From Brachionus manjavacas (lineage: Eukaryota > Rotifera > Eurotatoria > Ploima > Brachionidae), in NCBI GenBank assembly GCA_019054805.1, contig JAHQIY010000004.1:3534001-3598000 (forward strand): a stretch of DNA of 64,000 bases, read 5' to 3'. Of the stretch, positions 23,040 to 33,666 are shown piece after piece. How positions within the stretch are numbered: position 1 is the first letter of the stretch; each line of letters opens with the position of its first letter. Both the position numbers and the translations under genes were made by a program. Under the pieces are notes generated by a model. It had not been told where the DNA came from, ran no database searches, and saw only the letters and a list, made by a program, of their open reading frames with translations.

Positions 23040-24563
23040 ATGCCTATTTACAACGTAAATATCAAATGGGGTAAAGAAGTGTTCAACAATGTTGAACTAA
23101 ACATGGATGAAGCGCCTTTGATATTCAAAGCCCAACTTTTTGCACTGAGCGGTGTTGCACCCGAAAGACAAAAAATAATGGTCAAAGGAAAAATAATTGG
23201 CGATAATGACTGGTCAAATGTGGCTCCGGTTTTGCAAAACGGCCTTACATTGATGATGATGGGCAGTGTGGACAAATTGCCCGAAGCCCCTGTCGTTCAG
23301 ACTAAATTTATCGAAGACTTGACTGAATCACAGATCGCCCAAGCATTGGATCTTCCAGTGGGCTTAAAAAATCTCGGAAACACTTGTTATTTAAATGCAG
23401 TAGTTCAATGCTTAAAATCAGTGCCAGAGTTATGCTCTGGTCTGAATCGTTTTAAAAATACTGGAGGCGATATGTCTGGTAGTTTAACAATTGCTCTAAG
23501 AGATACTTATGAACTGATGGACAAGAATAAAAATGATTACCCACCACTTTTGTTAGTCCAGTTAGTGAGAACTGTTTTTCCGCAGTTTTCTGCAATGGGC
23601 GAGAATGGCGTGCCTATGCAACAAGATGCTAATGAATGTCTGACAGAATTGCTCCGTGTTTTACAGCAAAAGCTTCCGCGTTCCTCTTCAGCAAAGCCTG
23701 CGCATTCGGGTTTAATTGATCAGTACTTCTCTGGAGAGTTTACATGTGAAATGAAGTGTGACGAAGCATCTGATGAATCGTCCAGCCAATCTTTCGAGTC
23801 TTTTCTCCAACTTAGCTGTTTCATAAACCAAGATGTGAAGTATTTACAGACAGGTCTAAAGCTAAGGCTTGAGGAAAAATTGACCAAAAATTCGCCATCT
23901 TTGGGCCGCGACGCTCAATACACCAAAACTAGCCGAATAAATCGCCTACCTGGCTACCTATGCATTCAGTTAGTGCGATTTTTTTACAAAGAAAAAGAAA
24001 AAGTATCTGCCAAGGTGCTGAAAGATGTTAAATTTCCCATTATTTTGGATGTTTTCGATTTGTGTACGGGTGAGCTGCAAAAAAAATTAGTTCCACAGCG
24101 AGAATTGTTTCGAATCCAAGATGAAGAAGAGAACAAGGTTAAGAAAGCCAAAAAGCTTGAAGAACTAAACCAGAATGGCAAGGGAAGCGAGATGAAAAAG
24201 GCGACCGAGCCCGAAAAAATAGAGTATGCTCCATTTTCTTTTCCAGACGATGAGGGCTCAAATAATAGTGGGTTCTACGAGTTACAAGCTGTCTTGACCC
24301 ATAAGGGAAGATCGGCGAATTCTGGTCACTATGTCGGATGGGCCAAACACCATAAGACTAATGAATGGTTTATGTATGATGATGACAATGTTAACAAAGT
24401 AAGCGAAGAAGATATTCTTAAATTGTCAGGTGGAGGCGATTGGCACACTGCCTATGTTCTTTTCTATGGACCAAGAAAATTGAATGCTGAGTTTTTGAAC
24501 GCTAATAAGCAGGCGGATCAAGCGGTGAGTACAGTCGAAAGCACTGAAATGAAAGTCGATTAA
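23040..24563 (+). CDS. USP14: USP14 proteasome-associated deubiquitinase
   Basis: Intronless, 507 residues; human USP14 is 494. The first 75 residues are a ubiquitin-like domain (YNVNIKWGKEVFNNVELN...), which docks on the proteasome base. The USP catalytic domain follows: Cys box GLKNLGNTCYLNAVVQCL with catalytic Cys116, QQDANECLTELLRVL, and the His box SANSGHYVGWAKH with His430 and acidic residues near 447-449. The GFYELQAVLTHKGRS strand preceding the His is typical of USP14/Ubp6. A charged Lys/Glu insert (about 359-395) breaks the domain, as in other USP14s. It trims ubiquitin chains from proteasome substrates. The start ATG is the first in frame and gives the full ubiquitin-like domain. 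A possible AATAAA signal lies about 100 bp past the stop. Confidence 0.96.
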   Translation: MPIYNVNIKWGKEVFNNVELNMDEAPLIFKAQLFALSGVAPERQKIMVKGKIIGDNDWSNVAPVLQNGLTLMMMGSVDKLPEAPVVQTKFIEDLTESQIAQALDLPVGLKNLGNTCYLNAVVQCLKSVPELCSGLNRFKNTGGDMSGSLTIALRDTYELMDKNKNDYPPLLLVQLVRTVFPQFSAMGENGVPMQQDANECLTELLRVLQQKLPRSSSAKPAHSGLIDQYFSGEFTCEMKCDEASDESSSQSFESFLQLSCFINQDVKYLQTGLKLRLEEKLTKNSPSLGRDAQYTKTSRINRLPGYLCIQLVRFFYKEKEKVSAKVLKDVKFPIILDVFDLCTGELQKKLVPQRELFRIQDEEENKVKKAKKLEELNQNGKGSEMKKATEPEKIEYAPFSFPDDEGSNNSGFYELQAVLTHKGRSANSGHYVGWAKHHKTNEWFMYDDDNVNKVSEEDILKLSGGGDWHTAYVLFYGPRKLNAEFLNANKQADQAVSTVESTEMKVD

Positions 24564-25951
24564 GTTTAAAATTAAACAAAACTGTAAAAAAAATTAATTA
24601 GAAAAAAATTATCCTTTATTTTTTATCAGTATGCGTTTAAATATTTTATTTTAATATTTTAATCAATAAATTCTAAATAATTTTTTACTTTTTATTTAGA
24701 AAATTTATTATTTAATTAGATTGTATTTTGTCGACAAAATCTTGAAAGCTATAACATAAATAGAAATAAAGCTTTTTTAGAGTTTCGTCGAGTTTATCTT
24801 GTTTTAAGTTTTAATCTGTTTTAAAATATTTTTGTTCCTTTTAAATGTTCCTTTGATTTTTGTTGAGTCTTTTAATTGTAAATGATGAAGTCGACCAAAA
24901 CCTGGTAATCAATTTTTGGTTTAATTGATCAACAAAATTTGATCCAGACAGAAAAAAAGTAAAATAAAACTTAAATCTCTTTTTTAAATCAATCAAATCA
25001 ATAACAAAAATAAACCTTATTGATTCTTTATTTTTTGTCTTTTTGGCTCATGAAAAAGTTTTATTCATCCAATATATATTTCATACCTTTCTCATTCTAA
25101 TTATCATCTTTGTATATTAAAAAAAGCGTTCAGAAGCGTTTTTTATATTTAAACAATCTTTAATTTAATGAATGGTCTTAACTAATTAAAAAATAGAGAA
25201 GAAAATTAAAAAATAAATATGTTTAAATTCCGAGTGACAGGTTTAAATATTTAACGTTTGAGAAAAAAAGAATAAATTATAAGAAAATAATTACACAATG
25301 TAGTCGGAAGTTCGATATATCTTGATAGGAAGTCGTCATTTTAATCATTCATTAGTCTGAAAACCAATAGAAGAGAAAAATAATTAGTTATGTTTTATTT
25401 TTTTCTTGGCTTAAATGCCTAAAGTCCAAATCCGAGACTTTATATAACCAAATTTATTTTAAAATAAATAAATTTTTTTTTTTTTAAAACAATTTAAATA
25501 AATTAGTGGTGGTGAAATTCATTTTAATTCAACTTACAATTTGAAGTAAAAAAATAAAACATAAAATTTAAAAAGAATAATAAAACTAAATAAACTTTGC
25601 GAAAAATGTTCAGAGAAAAATACTTTTTTTGTTTTATATTTTTATTTAGGTTTTAGAAGCATCACTTGAATTAATTTTATTAGACAATTCTCGGGAATTT
25701 CTTTTTTCTAAATTTTAAAAAATGAAGAAATCTAGATATTTTTTCATTTTCTCGGGGTATTCTTCAACTAAAAATTTTTTCAACTGAAAATTCAAAAAAC
25801 ATGCTATTGATTAAAATTATGGGTCTCATTACTGATTTAACTAAGCGATTATTTTTTTTAGACCGAGAAAGATTGGCCAGTCACTCAATCATCTTTTCTG
25901 CACTTTTTAGACCAGATTCTAAAGACTCTACACTTAACAAGCACTCTTAAA
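24564..25951. other. AT-rich intergenic DNA
   Basis: No supportable gene or structured repeat; mostly A/T runs. The next recognisable sequence is the MITE beginning at 25952. Confidence 0.6.
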
Positions 25952-26557
25952 CAGACTTGTTTTTAAGTCACAAGTCTTAAGTCAAGTAAAGTCAATGATA
26001 TAAAATTTTTAAAAAATTTTAATAATTAAATTTATTTATTTGAGTCCAGAATGAGATGGTTTAATACTTTTGTTACCAAAAATATTAAATTTAAAAAGGA
26101 TTTTTTTTGTGATCAGAAAATTTTTAATTGAAAAATAAAGTTGTATTTAGAGTTTGTTGAAGTCTTTAGAATAAAATTTATAAGTCTAGATTATAACACT
26201 CTTTTCACTCTACTATTTGGCTCAGTTAAAATTGGTCCAAGAAAACATTGACCCAAAATTTTTAAAAATTCCCTGACTTATTTGGCTTTATTTCTTTCTT
26301 CAGCCAGAAAATCAGAAAATTTGGGTCTTGTCGATTAAGTGACTCCGGAGTCACTTAATTACGTGACTCCGCGACGATGCTGGTTTGGTGACTCCATGGA
26401 TTCCCCTAATATGTGACTCCAACAAACAAAAAGTTAAAGAAATATTTTTTTTATGATTACAAATTTATGTGCCTAAAAAAAAAAATTAAGTCAAGTCATA
26501 ACTTTGACTTAAATTTTTGTGACTTAGACTTAAAACTGTGACTTAAAAACAAGTCTG
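25952..26557. mobile_element. hAT-like MITE of the AAGTC family
   Basis: The left end CAGACTTGTTTTTAAGTCA (25952-25970) is mirrored exactly by the reverse complement at the right end, 26539-26557. The similarity continues inward as AAGTCTTAAGTCAAGT-type words. CAG-initial ends plus flanks CTCTTAAA (25944-25951) and CTCTAGAA (26558-26565), 6 of 8 identical, fit an aged 8-bp target duplication. The right-hand copy holds TCTAGA, the site hAT transposons prefer. No transposase frame is inside, so it is non-autonomous. It carries a 25-bp tandem array at 26336-26420. Confidence 0.65.
26336..26420. repeat. 24/25-bp tandem array with GTGACTCC core
   Basis: GTGACTCC begins at 26339, 26363, 26388 and 26413: steps of 24, 25 and 25 bp. 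The first copy is part of a perfect 22-bp palindrome, TAAGTGACTCC (26336-26346) with its reverse complement (26347-26357). The sequences between cores differ, so only the core is kept. Confidence 0.75.
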
Positions 26558-26791
26558 CTCTAGAATCTGACAATTGAAATTCAAATAAATTTTTATATTG
26601 GTTTATCAGCATTTTGTTAACAAAAAGTAAATTTTTGGCTAACTTTTACTAATTAAAAGATTTCCAAAAAATTATTTAAGCAATTTCGGGTAAGCATTTG
26701 GTCATCCAAATCTTTTATTCAATTAAGAAAAGCTTTTTTTTCGTCTAACAGTAAGCGTAGCCTAGGTTTAATTTTTTTAATTGAAGATTTT

Positions 26792-27815
26792 AATAATAAT
26801 AATAATAATTAGCTACGGTGGTTTGTCCCACCAAACGAAAACCCATATAGGGAACGCTATAGTAGCTTTCAGACAGTGCTGAATATTCCTCTAACTATCG
26901 CGACGTTTTTATTTCGTCAACCATTTTCTTAAACAAATTCTTTGAACTTACTTTGACTACTTCAGGAGGCAGTCTGTTCCAGTTGTCTACTACTCTGTTA
27001 AGAATGAAATGCTCACGTTGTATGATTCTCGTCAGTTGTTTGGACATTCTGTGTTGGTACCCACGTATTCTCCCCGCTGGACCAAAACAGCTCAACGAAT
27101 CGCAAAGTTTGTTTGGATTGTGCCAGTTCACTTGAGTTAAACCATTAACTATCTTGAAATATTCGACAAGATCTCCTTTCTCTTATCTCTTGCTCAGGGT
27201 AGTAAGTCCCAAGTTCTCTAATCTCTGCTCATTATGGTAGATGCTAAAGTGACTTGACCAATTTTGTTGCTCTTATTTGTACACCAAGCACCGACAGCAT
27301 ACTCGAGATGAGGTCTAACAAATTTCACGTAAAGCTTCCTGAACGTACAAATTGACAATGACTTGAACGCTTTAGATAATTGTGCCAGTACCATATTAGC
27401 TCTTTTGGCCGCTACCATAACTTGCATACTCCATTTCAGATTTGAACTGATTATTATACCTAAATCGCGTTCATTTTCTGTCTTACACATATCTAGTCTA
27501 TTCATTTTCAAATTAATATCAAAGTACTTGTTGTTGATTACCATTTAGCCGCACTTATCAACATTAAAATCCATCATCCAGTCCTCGGCCCATCTCACCA
27601 GAGAGTCGATGTCACCTTGTAATGTTGTAAGATCCAATGAATTTCTAATAACACCAATAAGCTTTGTATCATCGGCAAAATTTTGCCCAGTGTCTTGATT
27701 GCTTGAGGAATATAATTTATAAAAATTAAAAAAGCTATGGACCTAAGAATGAGCCTTGAGGCACACCACTTAATACATCTAGCCATTCTGAAGACTTCTG
27801 AAGATTTTATAAATG
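26792..27815 (-). pseudogene. degenerate CR1/L2-like LINE, 3' part
   Basis: Minus-strand reading from 27815 gives a decayed LSGVPQGSFLGP block, KFADDT-like remains split by frameshift, MVINNKYFDINLKMNRLD, ERDLGIIISSNLKWSMQV, KLYVKFVRPHLEYAVGAW and, after stops, RVVDNWNRLPPEVV near 26950. Several in-frame stops and shifts show it is dead. The 3' end has a GGTGG/CCACC hairpin (26817-26832) adjoining a TAA-triplet run (26792-26809). Confidence 0.8.
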
Positions 27816-28748
27816 AATTTGTAACAGGATTAGTATAATGAAATCTGCAAAAGTTAAGGTAAAAGTTAACTTTGACTACTTAAATTTTATATTCACATGT
27901 CAAAATCAAATTCGACTTTTAAAATTTTTATGAATTTTTTTTGAAATTTCTTTAGTATACTTTTAACATTTTGACATTATTTTCAAACTTTTTTTTAGGA
28001 ACTAATTTTGGCGAGCGTCATTTACAAAAAACAAAATACAAGGTTACATTATTTAAAACTTTCCCCAGTGTATTGTTAATTAATTAATTAGTACTAGTGT
28101 CTCTATTTCCTTAAATTCATCTTAAACTTTTTTAGATATTCATCAAAATTGGACAATAATATTATTTTATAAAATATTTTAATCATACATCATAATTACA
28201 ATTTAAACATGTAAAAAAAAAGAAATTTCGTTTAGAAAATTTCGGTGTTAGAAGTATTAGTAGTTTAAACTGTGCTAAAAAAAGTAACTTAGTTTCCTGT
28301 CAGAAAATATTCTTCTTTCTTTTTTTTTAAATTTAGCCAAGAGAAACTACAGTAATCATTATTACTATCCCAAATTTTGTAAACTAGTTTTTGCCAAACC
28401 ACCAAACCAAACCTAACCAAGATCAGTCAAAGACGAAAGCCTTAAGTTCCGTATCAGGTGTGTTAAACTTTTAATAAAAGCTTTCATCAAACATTGCAGA
28501 GGTCAATGCTGGTGTCTGTGATTTTGAGTATTCTATCCCAGTTTACTAAAATGGTTTGTTATCTTAGGTTAGCTCGTCAAAATTTTCATTCCTTTAATTT
28601 TATAATTAAAAGATTATAAGCCGATAAATTGAAAATTCAACAAAAGCTTTGAAAAAAGAGTCTACTAACAAAGCAAATCAAGTGTTAAGTCACATCAGGA
28701 AATCATTCGCTCGTTTTAATTGTAAGTTATTTAGATCTCTGTAATTAA

Positions 28749-28779
<31 letters not shown>

Positions 28780-28974
28780 AATTTAGGGGAGGACCCCTGG
28801 GCACGTCCGAATGGTTCTAGACCTTCGTTTAAGCCCTCATGAAAAATCTATGCTAGTATAAAAATTGATTGATTACAAAAGTATTAAAAAGGAACTTGGT
28901 GAAAAATCGGAATTTAAAAAAAATAAAAAAAAAAAAAATAGTCTACAAAAAATTAGTTTTAAATTAGACAATAA
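27816..28974. other. intergenic DNA with poly-T and a GC-richer block
   Basis: Mostly A/T-rich. A run of about 26 T bases lies near 28750-28775. It is followed at 28784-28860 by a GC-richer stretch that starts with an AGGGG-AGGA-CCCCT hairpin and ends in TTGATTGATTA. This may be the 3' end of another retroelement, but no coding remnant is attached. Confidence 0.45.
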
Positions 28975-29495
28975 TTTACTTTTGTTCGTCCTCTTTTGAA
29001 ATTTGCTGTGCCTGTATGGTCTCCAATTGTAAAGTCTGACTGTGAGAATGCTGAAAAAATTCATCGCAGAGCTCCGAAATTAGTTTCTTGAATAAGAAAC
29101 AAACCGTATGAAAGCAGATTGAAGGTTTTGAACATTACAAAAGAGGTGATCTAATTCTATTATACAAGTTCATGCATGGAATAGAATTGGTTGAAAAAAG
29201 CAAAAATTTTAATGTCACAAAAAACAAAGGAAGAGGTCACTGCTTTAAATATCACAAAGAAATTTCGAGTCACCAGCATAGAGAAAACTTTTTTTCAACA
29301 TAACCGCTAGCATATGGAACTCGCTGCCAAATCAATTAGTTGAAGTCCCCGATGTTAGCAGCTTTTATGCAAGCATTGATTGCTGGATGAGCAGCAATCA
29401 AAACACAACCGATTTCCTTCACGCTTTGCAAAAGGCAAGATTTTTCTCTTGTAATAAAAAGAGTTTATTGTCTCACCTTTTCGAAGTTATAAAAT
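28975..29495 (+). pseudogene. LINE reverse transcriptase C-terminal remnant (second family)
   Basis: On the plus strand, pieces in shifting frames read LEFAVPVWSPIVKSDCENAEKIHRRAPKL... (28990-29080), RNKPYESRLKVLNI, RGDLI-like, LYKFMHGIELVEKS, HRENFF-type, NITASIWNSLPNQLVEVPD and SIDCWMS. These are the conserved C-terminal blocks of CR1/Jockey-like LINEs. Indels move the frame several times. The wording differs from the minus-strand remnants, and there is no (ATT)n tail, so this is probably another LINE family. Confidence 0.7.
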
Positions 29496-31906
29496 AAAAT
29501 TTATTAGCTTTAATTTTAATTAAATTACCCTGGCCTATAAAATAAGGTTTAGTTAAGCAAAACTCTGTCATCCCTATCCAAACCATTACTTAAAGAGGGT
29601 TTTTATTTATCCCATAATGCCCTTTAAATAAAATTTTTAATTTAATTAATTAACCTAACTCCCTTTTTTTTCAGCTTCTTCGCGAGAAATTGCATAAATT
29701 CTATTATTTTGTTTGTTTAAACCCCCATCCACATTGAATATTTTTTCATCTGAGAACAAAATCGGTAAGTTTTTAAACATAATTATATTTTTTTCCTCCA
29801 AAGCTGTGAAAATGAGTAACGCTTTTCCACATGGTAAGTGTTGAGAAGAGGGATTTTTCTCTTTTTATATGGTTTCGAAAAAGAAATTTTAATAGAAAAT
29901 AAATTAGAAATTGATTACAAAATTTACTTTGAGTTTCAATTCTTTCAAAATTTTTGAAACTGACCTCACAGTAATCTTTAGTTTAAGACTAATACTTCAT
30001 AAAAAAGAATATAAAAAATAGAAGAGAAATTAATAATTTGTAAAAAATTTTATTTTTTTATAAATTTGAATCAAATTTATAAAATTGTTTAAAATTTGGT
30101 CTAAATATCTTGTTCCGTTCAAAAGTTATACGACCAGGATCAAAACTACATCAACTTTTTAACCTGTTAAAATAAGGTAAAAATTTAAGGGTTTTTTGAG
30201 TATATCTTTTAAACCGGATGTAATAAAAAAAAGATTTATATATCATTTTGATCCTTGTTTAATTATTTGCGAGGAACGAGCGGTGCGTGGCGAGCATATT
30301 AAGCATAGAAACAGGTGAATAAAAAAAAAATACTGAATAGTTATTTAAAAAAAATTCTGGACGTAAATTGTCAATAGAGTATTCACATTAATTGATAAAT
30401 TACATGTTATTTTTTACTTTTTCGAAACTAATAAATTATAATAAACATGCAAATAAAACATAACATTAAAGTTGAAAGTTAACGCCTCGTTACTCGCAAT
30501 TATAAAGCCGTGCTTCCCTATCTTCTATAAGATAATATATAAAACTAATTGAAAGAATATCATTAACTAGGAGGACATTGAGATTATTTAGGTGGGGTTA
30601 AGGTTATGCTGTTAATTTCCGTTTCATAAACAAAGCAGATATATGATACAAAGTGTTTTGTATTCAAGAAGATCTAATGTATATATATATAAAATTTCAA
30701 AAGTTTTGGTTGAAGCAATCAGCAGATTTTATCGAAAACAAACTCGCGCCAAGCTTTATTGAACAATCGTTACTACTAAGAAAGTTTTTTTCAGGAATAA
30801 GATAATTTTATAAAGACATTTTTGAAATTAATCCTGCACCTAAAAATTTTCAACATCATCAATAAAATTCGATTTATATTTATTAAAAGATATTTTTTTT
30901 TCAAACAAAGAAATCATTTTATTATTTATAATTTAATTAAAGATTAAAATTATAAGGATTTAGTAAAAAAATAGGTAAGATTTAAAAATTTAATTTTATT
31001 TTAATTAGATATTTTGATGCATGATTTTTAATTTGCATTTAATTTTAGAAAATTTTCATAAACCCTTTTTTATTAAAATATAAAAATTTTAGTTCAAAAT
31101 AAATTTAAAAGAAATAAGCTTATAAATTTAAACGTGCTTTAGTTAAATAAAATTCAATTTAAAAATCTTTTAAGCTTAATAACTAATGATATAAAATATA
31201 TAAAATTTAAACTAAGATTTAAAATTTTGATTTTACTGGAAAAATTTTACGAATGAAATAAACACATTAGTTAGAAGCTTAAAGGCTAAAAAAAACTAAT
31301 GATTTAAAAAAAAAACAATTAAAATAATAATAAATAAAGCTTTCTTAGCAAAAATCTTCTAGGATTCTTTTCAAAATCTTCCCTTGCTTTGAATTGCAGA
31401 GGCAAAGTACCCATGGTTGGTTTTTTGAAAATTAGCTGCCTCATAACCGGCATAATTTTGTATAAAATCCCAAAAAATGTTTTTGAATCCTTTCTTCAAT
31501 CTAAAAAAAATTTTTCTTCAAAATTTTAAAAATCGATTTTTAAATTTAAAATTTTGAACAAAAGCAGCTTTCATTTTTTTGAAATTTTAAGATCATTACA
31601 TTCTAAAAACAAATCTTAAATTGATCAAAATCTTTTAACCTGTATAAACAAAAAACTGGTTATCAAAATTCCACAAGTCAAAAAAACCCGATTAATTTCA
31701 ATTTCTTTTTTAAATAAAAAGTTTATAAATTTGATTAAAACCAGCTTTTTATTTCATTCAAAAAGATAATTAGAAAACTTTTAGCGCCATATTCATTAAA
31801 GAATCTTGCTATATACCTAGAGAATAGTTTTTATGCTAAATTATTTATAAAACTAAAAAAAATGAAATAATTTTAAAATTTCTATAATTTATTTTTCAAA
31901 TCATTG
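29496..31906. other. AT-rich region with weak exon-like signals
   Basis: No gene can be closed. Two exon-like segments with good splice borders (29675-29764 and 29804-29833) are listed separately. An inverted pair TTGCGAGGAACGAG (30267-30280) and its near-perfect reverse complement (30486-30499, 13/14) lies 205 bp apart. Confidence 0.45.
29675..29833 (+). other. possible 5' exons of an unidentified small gene
   Basis: A strong T-rich acceptor ends at 29674. The segment 29675-29764 is followed by GTAAGT. A second acceptor ends at 29803, and 29804-29833 contains an ATG (29812) in a short MSNAFPH reading and again ends at GTAAGT. Two consecutive perfect donors with T-rich acceptors are unusual by chance, but no convincing downstream coding exon was found. 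The piece after an acceptor at 31400 is one candidate. Confidence 0.25.
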
Positions 31907-33049
31907 ATGATGGAAGATATCTTTTTTCAAAGCTTGATTTATTTTTTAATAGCTTTCTTTTTGATACACCCTCCCCAAGAGGTCCAATCTGCCGGATTTT
32001 CAATACCCACAATCTTTTCATCAATTCTCGGCTCAGAAGAATTGTTTTTTATACACTATCACATAATTCGAATCAGCATAACAATAGTAATACATAGCCT
32101 GATACCATTAGGCTATTTTTTTTATCTAGGCTTTTACCAACCTGATTTAAAACTATTCGATTTTCACAATTTAAATCTTTTATGGAAAACTTATTTATCC
32201 ATATCGGTTCTCACAGCTGTTGGACTTTGTACAATAGTTTTGTATTGGTATATGAGCTCATTTGATAACCATCCAATTGCCCAGCAGCTGAAAAAGTTCT
32301 CCCAAAATGGTCAATGGAAGCAAGTTGCTAGCCAAATAAACAGTGAATTTCGACATTTTGATAAATTCGCTAGCGGAAATTCATTCTATAATCGAGTTTA
32401 TTTGACAAACAACTGGCTGATAAAAGTGAATTTGTACTCTGTGAAAATTTGTACCACCTCTAATGTTGATGTCGCTCTCACTGGAGCTATTGATTTAAAT
32501 TTAACCACTGATAGTTCCATAGGCAGACAATTGTTAACACTAGTAGCTAAGCCTTTGAATGATCCAAGTCTGTTTAGGCAATTTGTATTTCGGCTTAGCT
32601 CATTCGAATACCAAGATTTTTGTGACAAGCTGTCATTACCCATTAGACAAACTTGTGATATCATAATCAAACAAAGTCTTCCAGAGATGTTTATTGAATC
32701 ATTTCGTGAGCACGTAATGGCTAATCAAAGTACTTTATACCAAAGAGAGGCAATTTTTTCATGTAAAATTTTTAAGATAATTCTAACAAAAAAATTATAG
32801 GAATTGGAAAATTGCATTGGGTGCATGAAAAAATTGTCTGATGTCAAATTGGTAAAGCTTTGCGGAGAGAACAGTGACTGCCGAGTTTGTTCGTGTCGGC
32901 CAATGTGGTGTCTTGAATGCATGGGCAAATGGTTTGCTTTTAGGCAAAATCAGTCTGAGCCCACCACTTGGCTCGATTCGAAAGCTACTTGTCCAACATG
33001 TCGAGCCAAATTTTGTCTCATGGACGTATCACCTCTTGATTTAATTTAG
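31907..33049 (+). CDS. TMEM129: TMEM129, ER-resident E3 ubiquitin ligase
   Basis: Two exons: 31907-32749 and 32801-33049, giving 363 residues (human is 362). The join GAG|GAA needs a GC-AG intron of 51 bp (32750-32800). The only nearby GT donor would create a stop at the junction. The first exon holds a hydrophobic N-terminus and two more membrane segments (near residues 50-75 and 95-115). The second exon holds the unusual RING with only cysteines as ligands: CIGCMKK, CRVCSCRPMWCLECMGKWFAFRQ and CPTCRAKFC. TMEM129 works with Derlin-1 and the p97 ATPase in ER-associated degradation. The open frame extends one TTG codon upstream, but ATG at 31907 is the first AUG; a second ATG follows at once. 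Confidence 0.93.
32750..32800 (+). other. GC-AG intron in TMEM129
   Basis: A 51-bp segment starts GCAATT after AGAGAG and ends TTATAG. Removing it restores the TMEM129 frame and a near-human protein length. Read through, it ends in TAG just before the second exon. Confidence 0.7.
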
Positions 33050-33666
33050 TAATTGTTTAAAATTAATAACTTATGTATTTTAAATTTATTTTTTTACAAA
33101 AGGTTCGACTAAATTTATCCAAAACTCTTGTAGCTCAAGATTTTGTGAATGTTTGAATTTTGTTTTGAGTTTTTTAAAAAATAAAAATTTTGTGTAAACT
33201 TCTTCATTCATGATGAAATAAAAGAAATAAATTTTTGACCAATTTAAATTCTACGACGACAAAGTCTATTTAGATTTATTAAAAGTTAAAAATAATTTTG
33301 ATTCACCAAAGTCAAATTTAAGATTTTTATTTTAGCTTTCGTTTTTAGTATAAATTTTTTAATTTTTTAATTCTTTGATTTCTATTTTTTAGAGCCTAAT
33401 GAAATTTAAACTTGGATTTAAAACATTTTGATAAATTACCTTCTATAAATAAAATGAAAGATTTTTTTAATAAGAATCTTGGTATTTTAAAATTCTAAGA
33501 AAATTGTCAATAATCCACATATGATTATTTGCACTGTAAAATGGCTTGATAATTTAAAAATATGGTGAGAGTCTGTTTAACTATTTAAAATTTAATTTTT
33601 ACTTTGTATTTATAATATAGATAAAATCAAATGACAGTTTGAGAATATTTTTTTAATTTTTGAAAA
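33050..33666. other. intergenic DNA between TMEM129 and the first alkaline phosphatase
   Basis: A/T-rich spacer of 617 bp, presumably holding the TMEM129 3' end and the promoter of the next gene. I see no distinct element. Confidence 0.5.
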
